Source: Candidatus Gastranaerophilales bacterium (GTDB lineage Bacteria; Cyanobacteriota; Vampirovibrionia; Gastranaerophilales; Gastranaerophilaceae). From it: 64,000 nucleotides of DNA. Of this stretch, positions 17,478 to 25,583 are shown piece after piece. The translations under genes were made by a program, and so were the position numbers. The notes beneath the pieces are model-generated. The model was not told the origin of the DNA and ran no database searches. It was given only the letters and a program-made list of their open reading frames with translations. Each line of letters begins with the position of its first letter. The stretch's first letter is position 1. The stretch is from contig CALUPW010000002.1 in assembly GCA_944322785.1 (NCBI GenBank), positions 1-64,000 on the forward strand. Direction: 5' to 3'.

Positions 17478-17876
17478 TCATTCTATACCTAAAATTTCAC
17501 GCTCTATTTGGCGAATGAAGTCTAGGGAAAGTTCGGTTTTTATTTGGGGTGTTTCTGTTTGAGTATTGTTTTCTTTCAATTCAGGGAGAAAGTTCAAAAT
17601 ATTCACAAGGGAATAATATTCTGCTTGGCTTATCTGGCTGTTAGTTTTATTACTATTTGCGATTTTTTCCATAAGTTTTTGGGCAAACTTTTGCAAATCC
17701 TCTTTGAACTGGGATTTATCATACATGGATTCTTTTCGCTTTTTATCCCAATCATATTGCTTTTTCCAGTAAAACAAAGTTCTTTTTGCAATCCCAAGTT
17801 CTAAAGAGATTTCACTAACTGTCAAACCTTTTAAATACATTTGCTCTGCTTGTTTAAATAATTTCATTTTACTCAT
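17478..17876 (-). CDS. HTH protein, phage small-terminase-like
   Basis: A 132-residue protein. The N terminus is a helix-turn-helix (AEQMYLKGLTVSEISLELGI, then AKRTLFYWKKQYDW), as in DUF1804/gp16-like proteins of transposable phages and other small terminases. The rest is helical and polar. Its ATG shares a base with the stop of the previous gene (TAATG), so it is the last gene of the minus-strand Mu-like operon. It may be a DNA-binding regulator of the element or a remnant of a phage packaging module. Confidence 0.6.
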   Translation of the reverse strand: MSKMKLFKQAEQMYLKGLTVSEISLELGIAKRTLFYWKKQYDWDKKRKESMYDKSQFKEDLQKFAQKLMEKIANSNKTNSQISQAEYYSLVNILNFLPELKENNTQTETPQIKTELSLDFIRQIEREILGIE

Positions 17877-18436
17877 TAAAATCCCTCAAAAATTAAGTTT
17901 TCTATTCCAAAATGGTTTTTGTCTTGTACTTTTTTAACCTGATAAACGCAACTTCTATCAATCACTCCAAGGTGTTGGAAATATTTTATCAGCTGATTTA
18001 GAAGTGCCATTGTGTTTTTAATTCTGCGGGGCTTTAGGCGTCTTAATTCGCAGACTTTAAAAAGTTCTTTTATCGACTCAATATCAATTTCATGCAGGTA
18101 ATAGCAGTTTATAAAAGGTATAATATTAAAATTAAAAATCGCGTTATAGTTTCTATAAGTCTCGAATTTGCAGTATTTTTCGACATAATTTTTCATAAAA
18201 TATTCTTTTGCATCTTCTATACTAATTTTTAGGTGTTTATTCTTTAGCGGGCTGAATATTTCATAATTTTCACCTGTTTTTGTTTCCTCATTGTATTTAT
18301 AAATTCCGTTTTCAAAAAGTATTTTATTGCTATTCAAAAGCTGTTCAAGTTTTGTTTTGCAATCGCATTCTGCTATCAATTCAATATCATCAAGGGTAAA
18401 TTCTTTTAATCTTTTTGCTAATCGTTCTATATTCAT
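17876..18436 (-). CDS. Protein with integrase-like SAM core-binding domain only
   Basis: A 186-residue protein when started at ATG 18436, which has an AAAGGAC ribosome site; the frame extends upstream into a hairpin region. From about residue 80, YFMKNYVEKYCKFETYRNYN, then FIPFINxYYLHEI and IKELFKVCELRRLKPRRIKN, follows the pattern of the N-terminal SAM-like domain of tyrosine recombinases. No catalytic domain follows. It may be a DNA-binding accessory factor of the transposition operon. The assignment is by pattern and tentative. Confidence 0.5.
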   Translation of the reverse strand: MNIERLAKRLKEFTLDDIELIAECDCKTKLEQLLNSNKILFENGIYKYNEETKTGENYEIFSPLKNKHLKISIEDAKEYFMKNYVEKYCKFETYRNYNAIFNFNIIPFINCYYLHEIDIESIKELFKVCELRRLKPRRIKNTMALLNQLIKYFQHLGVIDRSCVYQVKKVQDKNHFGIENLIFEGF

Positions 18437-18463
18437 ATTGTCCTTTCGTCTTGGATTATTCGG

Positions 18464-18494
18464 GGTGTCGGCAGAGTAACGTCTGACCGACACC
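18464..18494. repeat. Perfect 8 bp stem hairpin in GC-rich spacer
   Basis: GGTGTCGG at 18464-18471 pairs with CCGACACC at 18487-18494 around a 15-base loop. The surrounding spacer 18460-18545 is clearly richer in G and C than the genes on both sides. It may be an intra-operon processing or attenuation site, or an inserted repeat. Confidence 0.5.
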
Positions 18495-18545
18495 TTACGG
18501 GCTGGGTTCGCTTTCGCTCACACGGCGCCCTACCGAAAATCCGCT

Positions 18546-19226
18546 TCATACTAGTTCCTTTATAATTTCAAATGTAATTTCTGTTAGACCATTTTCTTTT
18601 GCAATAGTTTCAAGTTTGCTTATAAGCTGTACTATTTGTCTGAACCTGTTGTATTTTTTGTGGATATATTCTATCGAATCTGGGGTAAACGGTATTTCAG
18701 ATAGTTGGCTAAAAATTTGGCTCAAATCTTCTATTTCAAAGGTTTCAAATTTTACAATCTCGCTAAATCTATCATACAGGTGCTTGTATCTTTCAAGTTT
18801 TCTAAGAGCCAAGCCCATCCCGACAAAGACTATCGGACAATCGGTTTTATCGTGGATGTCTCTTAGGGTTTCAACACTTTTGTAATTGTTCATTAAGTAG
18901 TCGATTTCATCTACAAAAATAATTTTTGGCTTTTGAATAAGTTTGCTAATCACTACATTAAAGTTGTCCGAGGTCAAATACCGAGGAAGTTCGTCCATTT
19001 CTCTAACAATTTCTTCAACAAGCCACCTGCTTGTCATAAGATTTGAGGCTCGAATATAGATTCCGTCATATTTGCAGGCTAGCCAAAGTGCTGTTTGTGA
19101 TTTTCCAAGCCCTGGCTCACCATATATAAGTCCCATTTTAGGAATGTTTTTGGGTTTGCTTTTCAGGGCTTCAACTAAGCCTATAAAATTCCTTACATTT
19201 CGAGTTCTGACAAATGTTTTATTCAT
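18546..19226 (-). CDS. MuB-like AAA ATPase, target-capture factor
   Basis: A 226-residue ATPase with Walker A GEPGLGKSQT (~40-49) and Walker B IIFVDEID (~105), then a sensor-like FVGMGLAL. MuB-type proteins bind target DNA and stimulate the transposase. I use ATG 19226; a longer frame from TTG 19265 has no advantage, and AAAGGAG lies about 13 bases upstream of this ATG. It overlaps the end of the transposase gene by 8 bases, as expected of a MuA-MuB pair. Confidence 0.85.
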   Translation of the reverse strand: MNKTFVRTRNVRNFIGLVEALKSKPKNIPKMGLIYGEPGLGKSQTALWLACKYDGIYIRASNLMTSRWLVEEIVREMDELPRYLTSDNFNVVISKLIQKPKIIFVDEIDYLMNNYKSVETLRDIHDKTDCPIVFVGMGLALRKLERYKHLYDRFSEIVKFETFEIEDLSQIFSQLSEIPFTPDSIEYIHKKYNRFRQIVQLISKLETIAKENGLTEITFEIIKELV

Positions 19227-20976
19227 ATAACAGTTTGTACTCCTTTGTTTGTTTAAATTCTGCAATCCAAGTGTCGCTTGGGTTATGTTTTATCAAATAT
19301 TCGTACTTTTCTGAATTGTTTTTGAAAATCGGGAGTGATTTTTCTCCGTTGTTTATTTTTTGAACCCCATTTGAACGAGGTTTGAATTCTTTTTGAAAAT
19401 TGTTAGAATTTTCCATTTCTTCTTGGTTCGACCTTGCTTCAATCAGTTTTATTTCATCATTAGTCAATAATTTTTTAACCGAGTTTATAGTTTTCCGTTT
19501 CAGTTTTTGTTGTTTTTGGATTTTTTGTTTGTAATCCTCTAAATCCTCAACAGTTCCTAAAATCTTTGCCATCGGGTGGGTTTCGGTTACTCGCTCAGCT
19601 GTGCATAAGTATTCACCTTTCGGGGTAAAAACTTTTACACTTGTTAGATCAAACAGGTTGTATTTTACTAAAACTTTTCCTCTCAGCCCGTATAATCTTT
19701 CGTCAAAATAATCGCAGTTTAAGAACCTTACACCATTTCGCTGAATTGTTTTGACTTCAGTTGCAAGCATCAGATCATCAAGTGTGTTTATATCAATATT
19801 TTGGTTCTTGCGACCTTCCAAAACCTCTGCGATTGTCATATTCGGTGCATTTGTGCAGGGTTGAGAGTTCTTGAACTTAAGCCACATATCAATCATTTTA
19901 ATTGTATCTTCTATGGTAGGAATAAATTCTTGGTGTAAGTTTTTATGAAATTTTTCGTTTCGTTTCAAATAAGCTGGTTTATTGATAATTGATGAGCCGA
20001 CATAGCTTGGTAATAATTTCTCAAAACCTTCTTGAAACTCTTTGAAGAACCGTTCAATTACTTTTGACCTTGCGTTATACGGTCTTGCAAATACCGTTTC
20101 AATCCCGAGTTTTGTATAAAGCCCATAAAAGCCTAATTCCCCGAACCCTTTATCATCTGTGAAGTATTTTGCTCTAAATGCTCTGCCGTTGTCTTGATAG
20201 ACAATTTTCGGTATCATATCGAGGTTTATTATTGCGTTTCTTAGGGCACTTGCAATACATTGGGTGTTTTCTTCAAGCATAATTTCGTATCCGACAAGTG
20301 CTGTTGATTTCCAGTCCAAAAAGCCGACCAAAGTTGCTCTACAAGGCTTACCTGTAAACGGATTAATCACTTGAAACGCAAGTTTGTGACCGTCTGCGAC
20401 TAAAATATCCCCAACATCAAGCAGGCTTGCATCTCTTTTAATGTACGGTTCGACTTTGTCAGAAAGAGCTTTTTCACCATCTCGGGCAAGCACCCATTTG
20501 TCGTAATTGTTGTCCTTAAACCATTTTGCGTAGCGTCTAAATGTAATATCTGCAGGGATAAAACTTTGACCTTGCTCTTTGAGTTTGTATTTTGTAAGTG
20601 CGATTGCTTTACCGATAGCGAGCCGATTGGGGTGCAAAAGTAAGCCCATAAATATTTTGATTTCTTCATCTGTCAGGCAGGTTCTGTATTCATTCACAGA
20701 AACGTACTTGTAATTAGGAATTAGCCTTGTGTAATCCTCTGTTCCGTCCAAACTGGCTTTCCAGCGGTGCAGGCTTCCTCGTGAGATTTTACCTAAAACA
20801 CTGAAAAGGTGGGAATTTGAACTGTTATGCAGTTTGACAAAATCATAGTCTGCTTGAAGTTTGTTTACTGCTTTACGGCGAAACTCTTGCCATTTGCGGA
20901 TTAAATCTAGTTTTCCAAGAGCATTTTGTTTTGCCTTCTCAGGGGTGTATTTGATTGTCTCAACGTGGTTTTCCAT
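19219..20976 (-). CDS. MuA-like DDE transposase
   Basis: A protein of about 585 residues (597 if translation begins at ATG 21012). Order: N-terminal DNA-binding helices, an rve-type catalytic core, and a C-terminal Mu-transpos beta-barrel and tail. The DDE triad is visible in VADGH, IVYQDNGRAF and KVIERFFKEF. The enzyme cuts and joins element ends for replicative or cut-and-paste transposition. I prefer ATG 20976 because AAGGA lies 10 bases upstream and the spacing from promoter copy 3 then resembles the other two copies. It heads a four-gene minus-strand operon. No Mu structural genes follow, so this is a minimal or decayed element. Confidence 0.88.
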   Translation of the reverse strand: MENHVETIKYTPEKAKQNALGKLDLIRKWQEFRRKAVNKLQADYDFVKLHNSSNSHLFSVLGKISRGSLHRWKASLDGTEDYTRLIPNYKYVSVNEYRTCLTDEEIKIFMGLLLHPNRLAIGKAIALTKYKLKEQGQSFIPADITFRRYAKWFKDNNYDKWVLARDGEKALSDKVEPYIKRDASLLDVGDILVADGHKLAFQVINPFTGKPCRATLVGFLDWKSTALVGYEIMLEENTQCIASALRNAIINLDMIPKIVYQDNGRAFRAKYFTDDKGFGELGFYGLYTKLGIETVFARPYNARSKVIERFFKEFQEGFEKLLPSYVGSSIINKPAYLKRNEKFHKNLHQEFIPTIEDTIKMIDMWLKFKNSQPCTNAPNMTIAEVLEGRKNQNIDINTLDDLMLATEVKTIQRNGVRFLNCDYFDERLYGLRGKVLVKYNLFDLTSVKVFTPKGEYLCTAERVTETHPMAKILGTVEDLEDYKQKIQKQQKLKRKTINSVKKLLTNDEIKLIEARSNQEEMENSNNFQKEFKPRSNGVQKINNGEKSLPIFKNNSEKYEYLIKHNPSDTWIAEFKQTKEYKLLYE

Positions 20977-21010
20977 TGTCTCAAAATCCTTGTAATGCGT
21001 TGTGCAACAC

Positions 21011-21040
21011 ATTCATCACTCGTTTTGAGACAGAAGTCAA
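21011..21040 (-). promoter_or_regulatory. Element promoter copy 3, transposase operon
   Basis: On the minus strand: TTGACT (21040-21035), 16 bases, then TGATGAAT (21018-21011). Spacing and downstream box are identical to the copies at 14842 and 15206. Confidence 0.65.
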
Positions 21041-21065
21041 GTGGGGGTAAATAGTTTTTATTTAA

Positions 21066-21206
21066 AGTTTAGATAGTGGAATATGTAGAGAAGGTCTTAT
21101 TATAAATACCCAATATGGAGAGATTTCAATAAATAAAGAAAATTGTATCAAGTATAATTGGTTTTGGAATGATGAAAAACGATTCTGTAAAATTGAATTA
21201 GAGTAA
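21066..21206 (+). pseudogene. C-terminal relic of an unknown gene
   Basis: A 46-codon open stretch closed by TAA, with protein-like composition (EGLIINTQYGEISINKEN, then YNWFWNDEKRF). It has no start or ribosome site and an in-frame stop immediately upstream. It lies just behind the transposase promoter and reads as the tail of a gene cut off by element insertion or decay. The parent family is unknown. Confidence 0.35.
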
Positions 21207-21322
21207 TAGAATTATTCTGTTTTTTAATTTTTAATTATACTCTTTAATATCCCAATCTTATTGATAATTTAGGATATCTCAATTTGCAAGCAAAAATAAA
21301 ATTGCACTTTATTGCACTTTAT

Positions 21323-21484
21323 TGCACTGGGGTTAACTTTAAACACCAAGGCGATTTTAGCCTAATGTGGTCTTAAAAATTTACAAATGGAGTGCAAAAG
21401 AGTGCAAGAAATGAGTACTTGAGTGCAAGAAAAGACCGGTACATCTCAATACTAAAAAACAGCCTCAATCGTGCTGTCTGTTTG
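21323..21484. repeat. Right copy of ~160 bp imperfect direct repeat
   Basis: Matches 1866-2026. It also ends in a hairpin followed, on the minus strand, by a T run (ACAGC/GCTGT stem), but here no gene lies in front of it. Runs of TTGCACTTTA just upstream are a local triplication of a 10-base word. Confidence 0.6.
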
Positions 21485-21589
21485 ATTTTTTTATTAAATT
21501 TTCCTCGTCTCAATGTCCCAGAAACCTATTAGCTGTCTGTTTGATTTTTTATTAAATTTTCTCTGTCTCAATGTCCCAGAAACCTATTA
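21473..21589. repeat. Two tandem ~59 bp repeats
   Basis: Units 21473-21531 and 21532-21589 differ by only a few bases. Each begins GCTGTCTGTTTGATTTTTT and ends CCCAGAAACCTATTA. They lie between the right 160 bp repeat and the tRNA-Ile fragment; function unknown. Confidence 0.65.
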
Positions 21590-21630
21590 CCTGTAGTGCC
21601 TAACGTGTTAGTTCTATTTGTTTGAAATGG

Positions 21631-21672
21631 TGGGCCGCAGTGGACTCGAACCACCGACCTCACCCTTATCAG
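21631..21672 (-). repeat. att copy: 42 bp of the tRNA-Ile 3' half
   Basis: Exact 42-base copy of 23965-24006, running from the anticodon loop to the 3' end of tRNA-Ile. Duplication of a tRNA 3' end is the classic scar of integration by a tyrosine recombinase. The DNA from 21673 to 23964 is therefore an integrated element, and this copy is its far attachment site. Confidence 0.85.
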
Positions 21673-21767
21673 TGCGTTTCTAGAGTTTGACTGATTTTGA
21701 TTTTTTCTTACTATACTTGCATTTGAACCACTTTTGCATACTCAGTAAAACTCAAAAAAACTACATA

Positions 21768-21826
21768 AAATTACATAACAGTACATAAATAGTACATAAA
21801 ACCATATTTCATAAAAGTTATCAAGG
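21768..21826. repeat. TACATAAA arm-like repeats, left end of tRNA-Ile element
   Basis: Several TACATAAA-type words in direct orientation, ending in the block AGTACATAAATAGTACATAA followed by AACCATATTTCATAAAAG. A close copy lies at 23871-23910 just inside the other end. Repeats inside both ends of an integrative element are typical integrase arm-binding sites. From 21827 to 22029 I see no gene; a stretch GGGTGAAAGCTGGGTTCTCG is not recognised. Confidence 0.5.
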
Positions 21827-22029
21827 TTTGAAATTTATTAAAAAATATGTTAGATTGTAATAACTAACTCGTGAAGGGTGAAAGCTGGGTTCTCGAATGA
21901 GAGTAGGCGAAATGCTTAGAATTCCTTTGCTCCTAGGGTTAGCTTATTTTTTGTTTTTTGTGTTTCCTTTAAAATTTTGTTGGCATTTTACATTTTGCCA
22001 TGCTTATTCTTCTGCCATATAATTAAACT

Positions 22030-23034
22030 ATGCAGATTCAGGAAAATTTAGATAATCAGATAGTAATTTATCAAACTGCTGACGGGCAGACGCAGATTGA
22101 TGTCAAAATGCAGGATGAAACAGTCTGGCTTACTCAGGATATGATTGTTAAGCTGTTTGATTCAAGTAAAGCCAATATCAGTGAACACATTAAGCATATC
22201 TATGAAGAGGGAGAACTTGATAAAACTTCAACTGTTCGGAATTTCCGAACAGTTCGACAAGAAGGCAGCAGAAGTATTTCCAGAGAATTGGAGTATTACA
22301 ATCTGGATTTAATACTTTCTGTCGGCTATCGTGTGAAATCCAAAACCGCAACTCAATTTCGTATCTGGGCTAATAAAATACTTAAAGAATATTTAATCAA
22401 AGGTTATTCAGTCAATAAACAACTTCTTTCCTCTCAGCAGGAAAAGTTAAAGACGTTACAAAACACAATCAGTCTCTTAACAAGAAGTCTTACAAATCAG
22501 GTGGAAACCGTTGAACAGGCTCAGTCTGTTGCAAAAATTCTTGAAAATTTTGCACGCGGATTAAATTTGCTTGACGATTTTGATCACAAAGACCTTGATA
22601 CAAAAGGGAATACTACAAAAGAAGCCATAAGAATTTCAAAAGAAGAATTTCTGGAAGTTATAAAAGAAATGAAATCTGATTTTGAAAGTGATGTTTTTGC
22701 CGTAGAGAAGGATGAAAGTTTTGAAAGTTCTGTTAATCAGATTTACCAGACTTTTGACGGTGTGGAACTGTATCCGTCCTTGGAAGAAAAAGCGGCGATG
22801 CTTTTGTACTTGATAGTTAAAAACCACAGCTTCACAGACGGCAACAAACGTATCGGTGCAAGCTGTTTCCTCTACTTTATGAATAAAAACGGGATACTTT
22901 ACAATGATGGAATTCCGATAATTGATAATGCAACATTGTTTGCTCTGACACTTTTGATTGCAGAAAGTAATCCTTCTGAAATGGAAATTATAAAGCAGGT
23001 TGTTATAAGTGTGTTAAATAGAAGACAATTATGA
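22030..23034 (+). CDS. RhuM-Fic/DOC fusion protein
   Basis: A 334-residue protein. Residues ~5-125 are a RhuM/virulence-family DNA-binding-like domain (VWLTQDMIVKLFDSSKANIS, then SVGYRVKSKTATQFRIWANK). A coiled region follows, then a Fic/DOC domain with the motif HSFTDGNKRIG from His266, complete for AMP- or phospho-transfer catalysis. Such fusions occur in many mobile elements and are thought to be toxin or virulence factors; the target is unknown. It is the main cargo of the tRNA-Ile element. No inhibitory motif of the S/TxxxE(G/N) type is obvious in the adjacent gene. Confidence 0.88.
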   Translation: MQIQENLDNQIVIYQTADGQTQIDVKMQDETVWLTQDMIVKLFDSSKANISEHIKHIYEEGELDKTSTVRNFRTVRQEGSRSISRELEYYNLDLILSVGYRVKSKTATQFRIWANKILKEYLIKGYSVNKQLLSSQQEKLKTLQNTISLLTRSLTNQVETVEQAQSVAKILENFARGLNLLDDFDHKDLDTKGNTTKEAIRISKEEFLEVIKEMKSDFESDVFAVEKDESFESSVNQIYQTFDGVELYPSLEEKAAMLLYLIVKNHSFTDGNKRIGASCFLYFMNKNGILYNDGIPIIDNATLFALTLLIAESNPSEMEIIKQVVISVLNRRQL

Positions 23035-23259
23035 TATAAGATTTCATTTGCTAAATCTTCTAATGAATTACTTATTTCCCAATGTAAAATCACTTGGAGT
23101 AAATACCACCCCCTGCCTCTGCCATATATTCTTGACAATATTTGTTGTTTCACACTTTTGAGCCATTTATTTACAACCTCTTTTTACACAAAAAAAGCAT
23201 ATTTTTTGTGTAAAGTAAAGCTCTTAATATTTTTTGTATTACTATTTAATAAATTTTTG

Positions 23260-23667
23260 TTACACCCACCATTTTGAATGCCATTGAACAAATCTTTTCC
23301 AAAATTTATCTCTGCTGCCCTGTTCAAATTCATATAATCTTAAACACGCTGCGGTATATTCTTCTGATGTTTCCAATCTGCTATTTACAATTCTAGGTGT
23401 TTCATCTGGGAATTTTATATAATTATCTGCGTTTCTGTATCTGTCTAAATATTTCAGGCATATGTTTATTTGTCTTAAACAAGTTGGAGCGTCAACATGA
23501 ATATCATCTTTTGCAATACAATCTCTCAATTCTTTTAACTTGACATCCAGAATATCATAGATATATCCATAATCCCACTCTTCCTGCCTCCAGAGAACAG
23601 GAAGCCACCGAAATAATCTTTTTATAAACCTGCCAAATTTTCTTAGTCCGTAAAATCCAATTTCCAT
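23260..23667 (-). CDS. Phage-type conserved hypothetical protein
   Basis: A 135-residue soluble protein, rich in Trp, Arg and Tyr near the N terminus (RRLFRWLPVLWRQEEWDYGY-like composition), followed by a helical region with charged pairs. Proteins with this layout (a W-x-W turn, then DW/DY, then helices starting LLxxKL) are common in gut phages, but I know no function. It is convergent with the RhuM-Fic gene and is the only other gene of the 2.3 kb element; an excisionase or integrase role is not supported. Confidence 0.6.
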   Translation of the reverse strand: MEIGFYGLRKFGRFIKRLFRWLPVLWRQEEWDYGYIYDILDVKLKELRDCIAKDDIHVDAPTCLRQINICLKYLDRYRNADNYIKFPDETPRIVNSRLETSEEYTAACLRLYEFEQGSRDKFWKRFVQWHSKWWV

Positions 23668-23870
23668 AATTATCCCTTGCGTAATTTATTGCAATTTTAG
23701 CATGACTGATATTATAAGCAAGCAATATTAACAATCCAGTCTAAATGCAATTGTTTATATTTTGTTGGAGGACTTAAATATTTAATTAAAAATTTTAACT
23801 ATTTATTTTTGCCTTAATTTTTACCTATCTTGCAGAGTATGACTGAATTTTACTGATTTCCCAAAACAGG

Positions 23871-23912
23871 TTAGTACATAAATATTACATAAAATCATTT
23901 TTCATAAAAATT
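23871..23912. repeat. TACATAAA arm-like repeats, right end of tRNA-Ile element
   Basis: AGTACATAAATATTACATAA, then AATCATTTTTCATAAAA, repeats the left-end block with a few changes. It lies about 55 bases inside the tRNA-Ile 3' end. Confidence 0.5.
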
Positions 23913-23964
23913 TGCATTAAAAAAGCAAGGTCTAAAAGCCTTGCTATTATTGAGTTTTAATATC

Positions 23965-24038
<74 letters not shown>

Positions 24039-24075
24039 ACAAATTTATATGCTGTTTTCAAAATCTTAGAACATT

Positions 24076-24157
24076 TGACCCTTATCAGGCCTCTCGAAAA
24101 ACGATACTAAATCGTTTTTCTCGGCAGAGTGCTCTAACCACCTGAGCTAGCAGCCCG
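24076..24157 (-). pseudogene. Broken tRNA-Ile copy interrupted by a hairpin
   Basis: The 5' acceptor strand, D arm and part of the anticodon stem (CTCTAACCACCTGAGCTAGC as read on the plus strand) match the intact tRNA-Ile. At the anticodon arm the sequence is split by an insert centred on the inverted repeat GAAAAACGAT-ACTAA-ATCGTTTTTC (24096-24120). Beyond it only CCCTTATCAGG remains of the anticodon stem, and the T arm and 3' acceptor are missing. It cannot fold as a tRNA. Confidence 0.7.
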
Positions 24158-24241
24158 TATTTATTTAATTTTTCAACCTTCATGTTGTTAAACAACAAGG
24201 CATTTTGACAAATTACCATTTATCAGATTGTCTGCTGTAAA

Positions 24242-24412
24242 TTAATCCTGATAAAGCCGTAATCCGTACGTTATTGGGGAATTTCTTCCGCAAGAATTAA
24301 TGTACAATAAACAATTTTTAAAATCAACCCCTTTTAAATTTGAAATTTTATTATTTGAATCATTTAAGTAAACCTGTCCGAATGCTGTAGCAGTATAAAC
24401 TTTTGGCTTATT
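24242..24412 (-). pseudogene. Possible gene relic in a 420-base gap
   Basis: A 57-codon open stretch on the minus strand ending in TAA, with coding-like content (KVYTATAFGQVYLNDSNNK, then LLYINSCGRNSPITYGLRLY). It has no start codon or ribosome site. The rest of 24158-24583 is AT-rich and shows no other gene. It may be the tail of a lost secreted or pilin-like protein. Weak evidence. Confidence 0.3.
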
Positions 24413-24583
24413 TTATTGGCACGGAAATATTTTGAACAACTACAATCCAGTTTGAAATGTAGGTATATAATAGCTTTTGGTTTGGATTATTAACAAGTGT
24501 TACAAAATTTTGAATTATTGAATTTTTGAATAATAAATACCGTTAATATATTTGGAGAGTAACTTCACACAAAGGGTTTATCC

Positions 24584-25492
24584 ATGATTGTACTTGATAC
24601 GGATTTAAATACGCTTTTAAGCAAGTTGAATATAAGCCGCACCAAAATGGTCGAAATGTATTCAATGATGACCGTTGACGAGATTGTTGAGGCGGAAGCC
24701 GCACAGGGCAATCAGGCTGCTGTACAGTTTGCTGCGGAATTATTCACCAATGTTGACAAACTTGTTGAAATCTTTAAGCTTGCGGATCCAAACAACAAAT
24801 ATATTATATTAAGTACGATGACGGCAGACAAGTTGCAAAAATTTCTTCCTTTAATGGAGGAGGAAGATCTTTTGCAGGGTTTTTACTTTTTTACGGAAGA
24901 CAAGCTTCTTGCCATGTTAAGGGAACTTCCGCCTGAACAGCTTGTCAATACTGTTTTTCAAATGTTTTCGGAGGAAGAAGTTATTCAATTGATGCCGAAT
25001 GATGAACTTGACAAGTTTTTGACAAGCACTGACGTTGAAAAAGAGAATGTTTTGAAGCATTTAAAATCAATTCCGCCGGAATATCTTGCGCAAATGATAC
25101 AGAGTGTAACCGGTCAGGAAGTTCAATCTGGCGACTCTATTGATTTGGTAAATCAAATAGGAGAATTTAATCCGTTGCAATATAAAGATGCACTGACTTC
25201 GATGCAGCCGACTCAAAAGCAGCAATTGACACTTTCTCTGGCACATGAACATCCTGAACTTTATCAGCTTTTCAGTCCGGAAGCTTATACAAACATGATC
25301 CATGCACAAAAGCAAAAGCCGGATATAGTGAAAGCTATGGCTGTTATTGAGCCGGAGGAAAAGATTAAGATGCTGGAAGAACTTCCTAATGATTTGTTGT
25401 CTGTTGTGATTACCCAAATTGATGCAAGAGATTTTGCAGACACTCTGATTAACCGTTTTCCGGAGGTGCTCGCCGAAATTATTGCAAGCTGA
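24584..25492 (+). CDS. Helical-repeat protein, MgtE-N/FliG-like
   Basis: A 302-residue acidic, all-helical protein with no signal or membrane segment. Short repeats of the type FLPLMEEEDL, LLAMLRELPPEQL, IQLMPNDELDKFL, MLEELPNDLLSVV follow the two-helix superhelix of MgtE N-terminal and FliG-like domains (D/E-x-L-P-x-E-x-L). The C-terminal channel of MgtE and the charged FliG motor motif are absent, so it may be a scaffold or regulator. It starts the conserved chromosome to the right of the tRNA-Ile element; gene content becomes more housekeeping from here. Confidence 0.6.
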   Translation: MIVLDTDLNTLLSKLNISRTKMVEMYSMMTVDEIVEAEAAQGNQAAVQFAAELFTNVDKLVEIFKLADPNNKYIILSTMTADKLQKFLPLMEEEDLLQGFYFFTEDKLLAMLRELPPEQLVNTVFQMFSEEEVIQLMPNDELDKFLTSTDVEKENVLKHLKSIPPEYLAQMIQSVTGQEVQSGDSIDLVNQIGEFNPLQYKDALTSMQPTQKQQLTLSLAHEHPELYQLFSPEAYTNMIHAQKQKPDIVKAMAVIEPEEKIKMLEELPNDLLSVVITQIDARDFADTLINRFPEVLAEIIAS

Positions 25493-25521
25493 TTATCCTG
25501 TCGGGCTAGGCTGCCTGTCGA

Positions 25522-25550
25522 TTGACAAAAGTATTATACTATAGTACAAT
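25522..25550 (+). promoter_or_regulatory. Consensus sigma-70 promoter
   Basis: TTGACA at 25522-25527, 17 bases, TACAAT at 25545-25550, directly ahead of the LuxR-type gene at 25584. Confidence 0.8.
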
Positions 25551-25583
25551 ATATATACTTAAAAGACAGGAATTAAGCTATTT

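Noticed and set aside
17377-17562. 61-codon plus-strand ORF with hydrophobic start, after the Panacea gene
   Set aside because: It starts at TTG with no ribosome site, and its second half runs antisense through the well-supported HTH gene at 17478-17876.
24395-24425. Possible sigma-54 promoter around TTGGCAC
   Set aside because: The -24 box TGGCAC is present, but the required GC of the -12 box at the right distance is missing.
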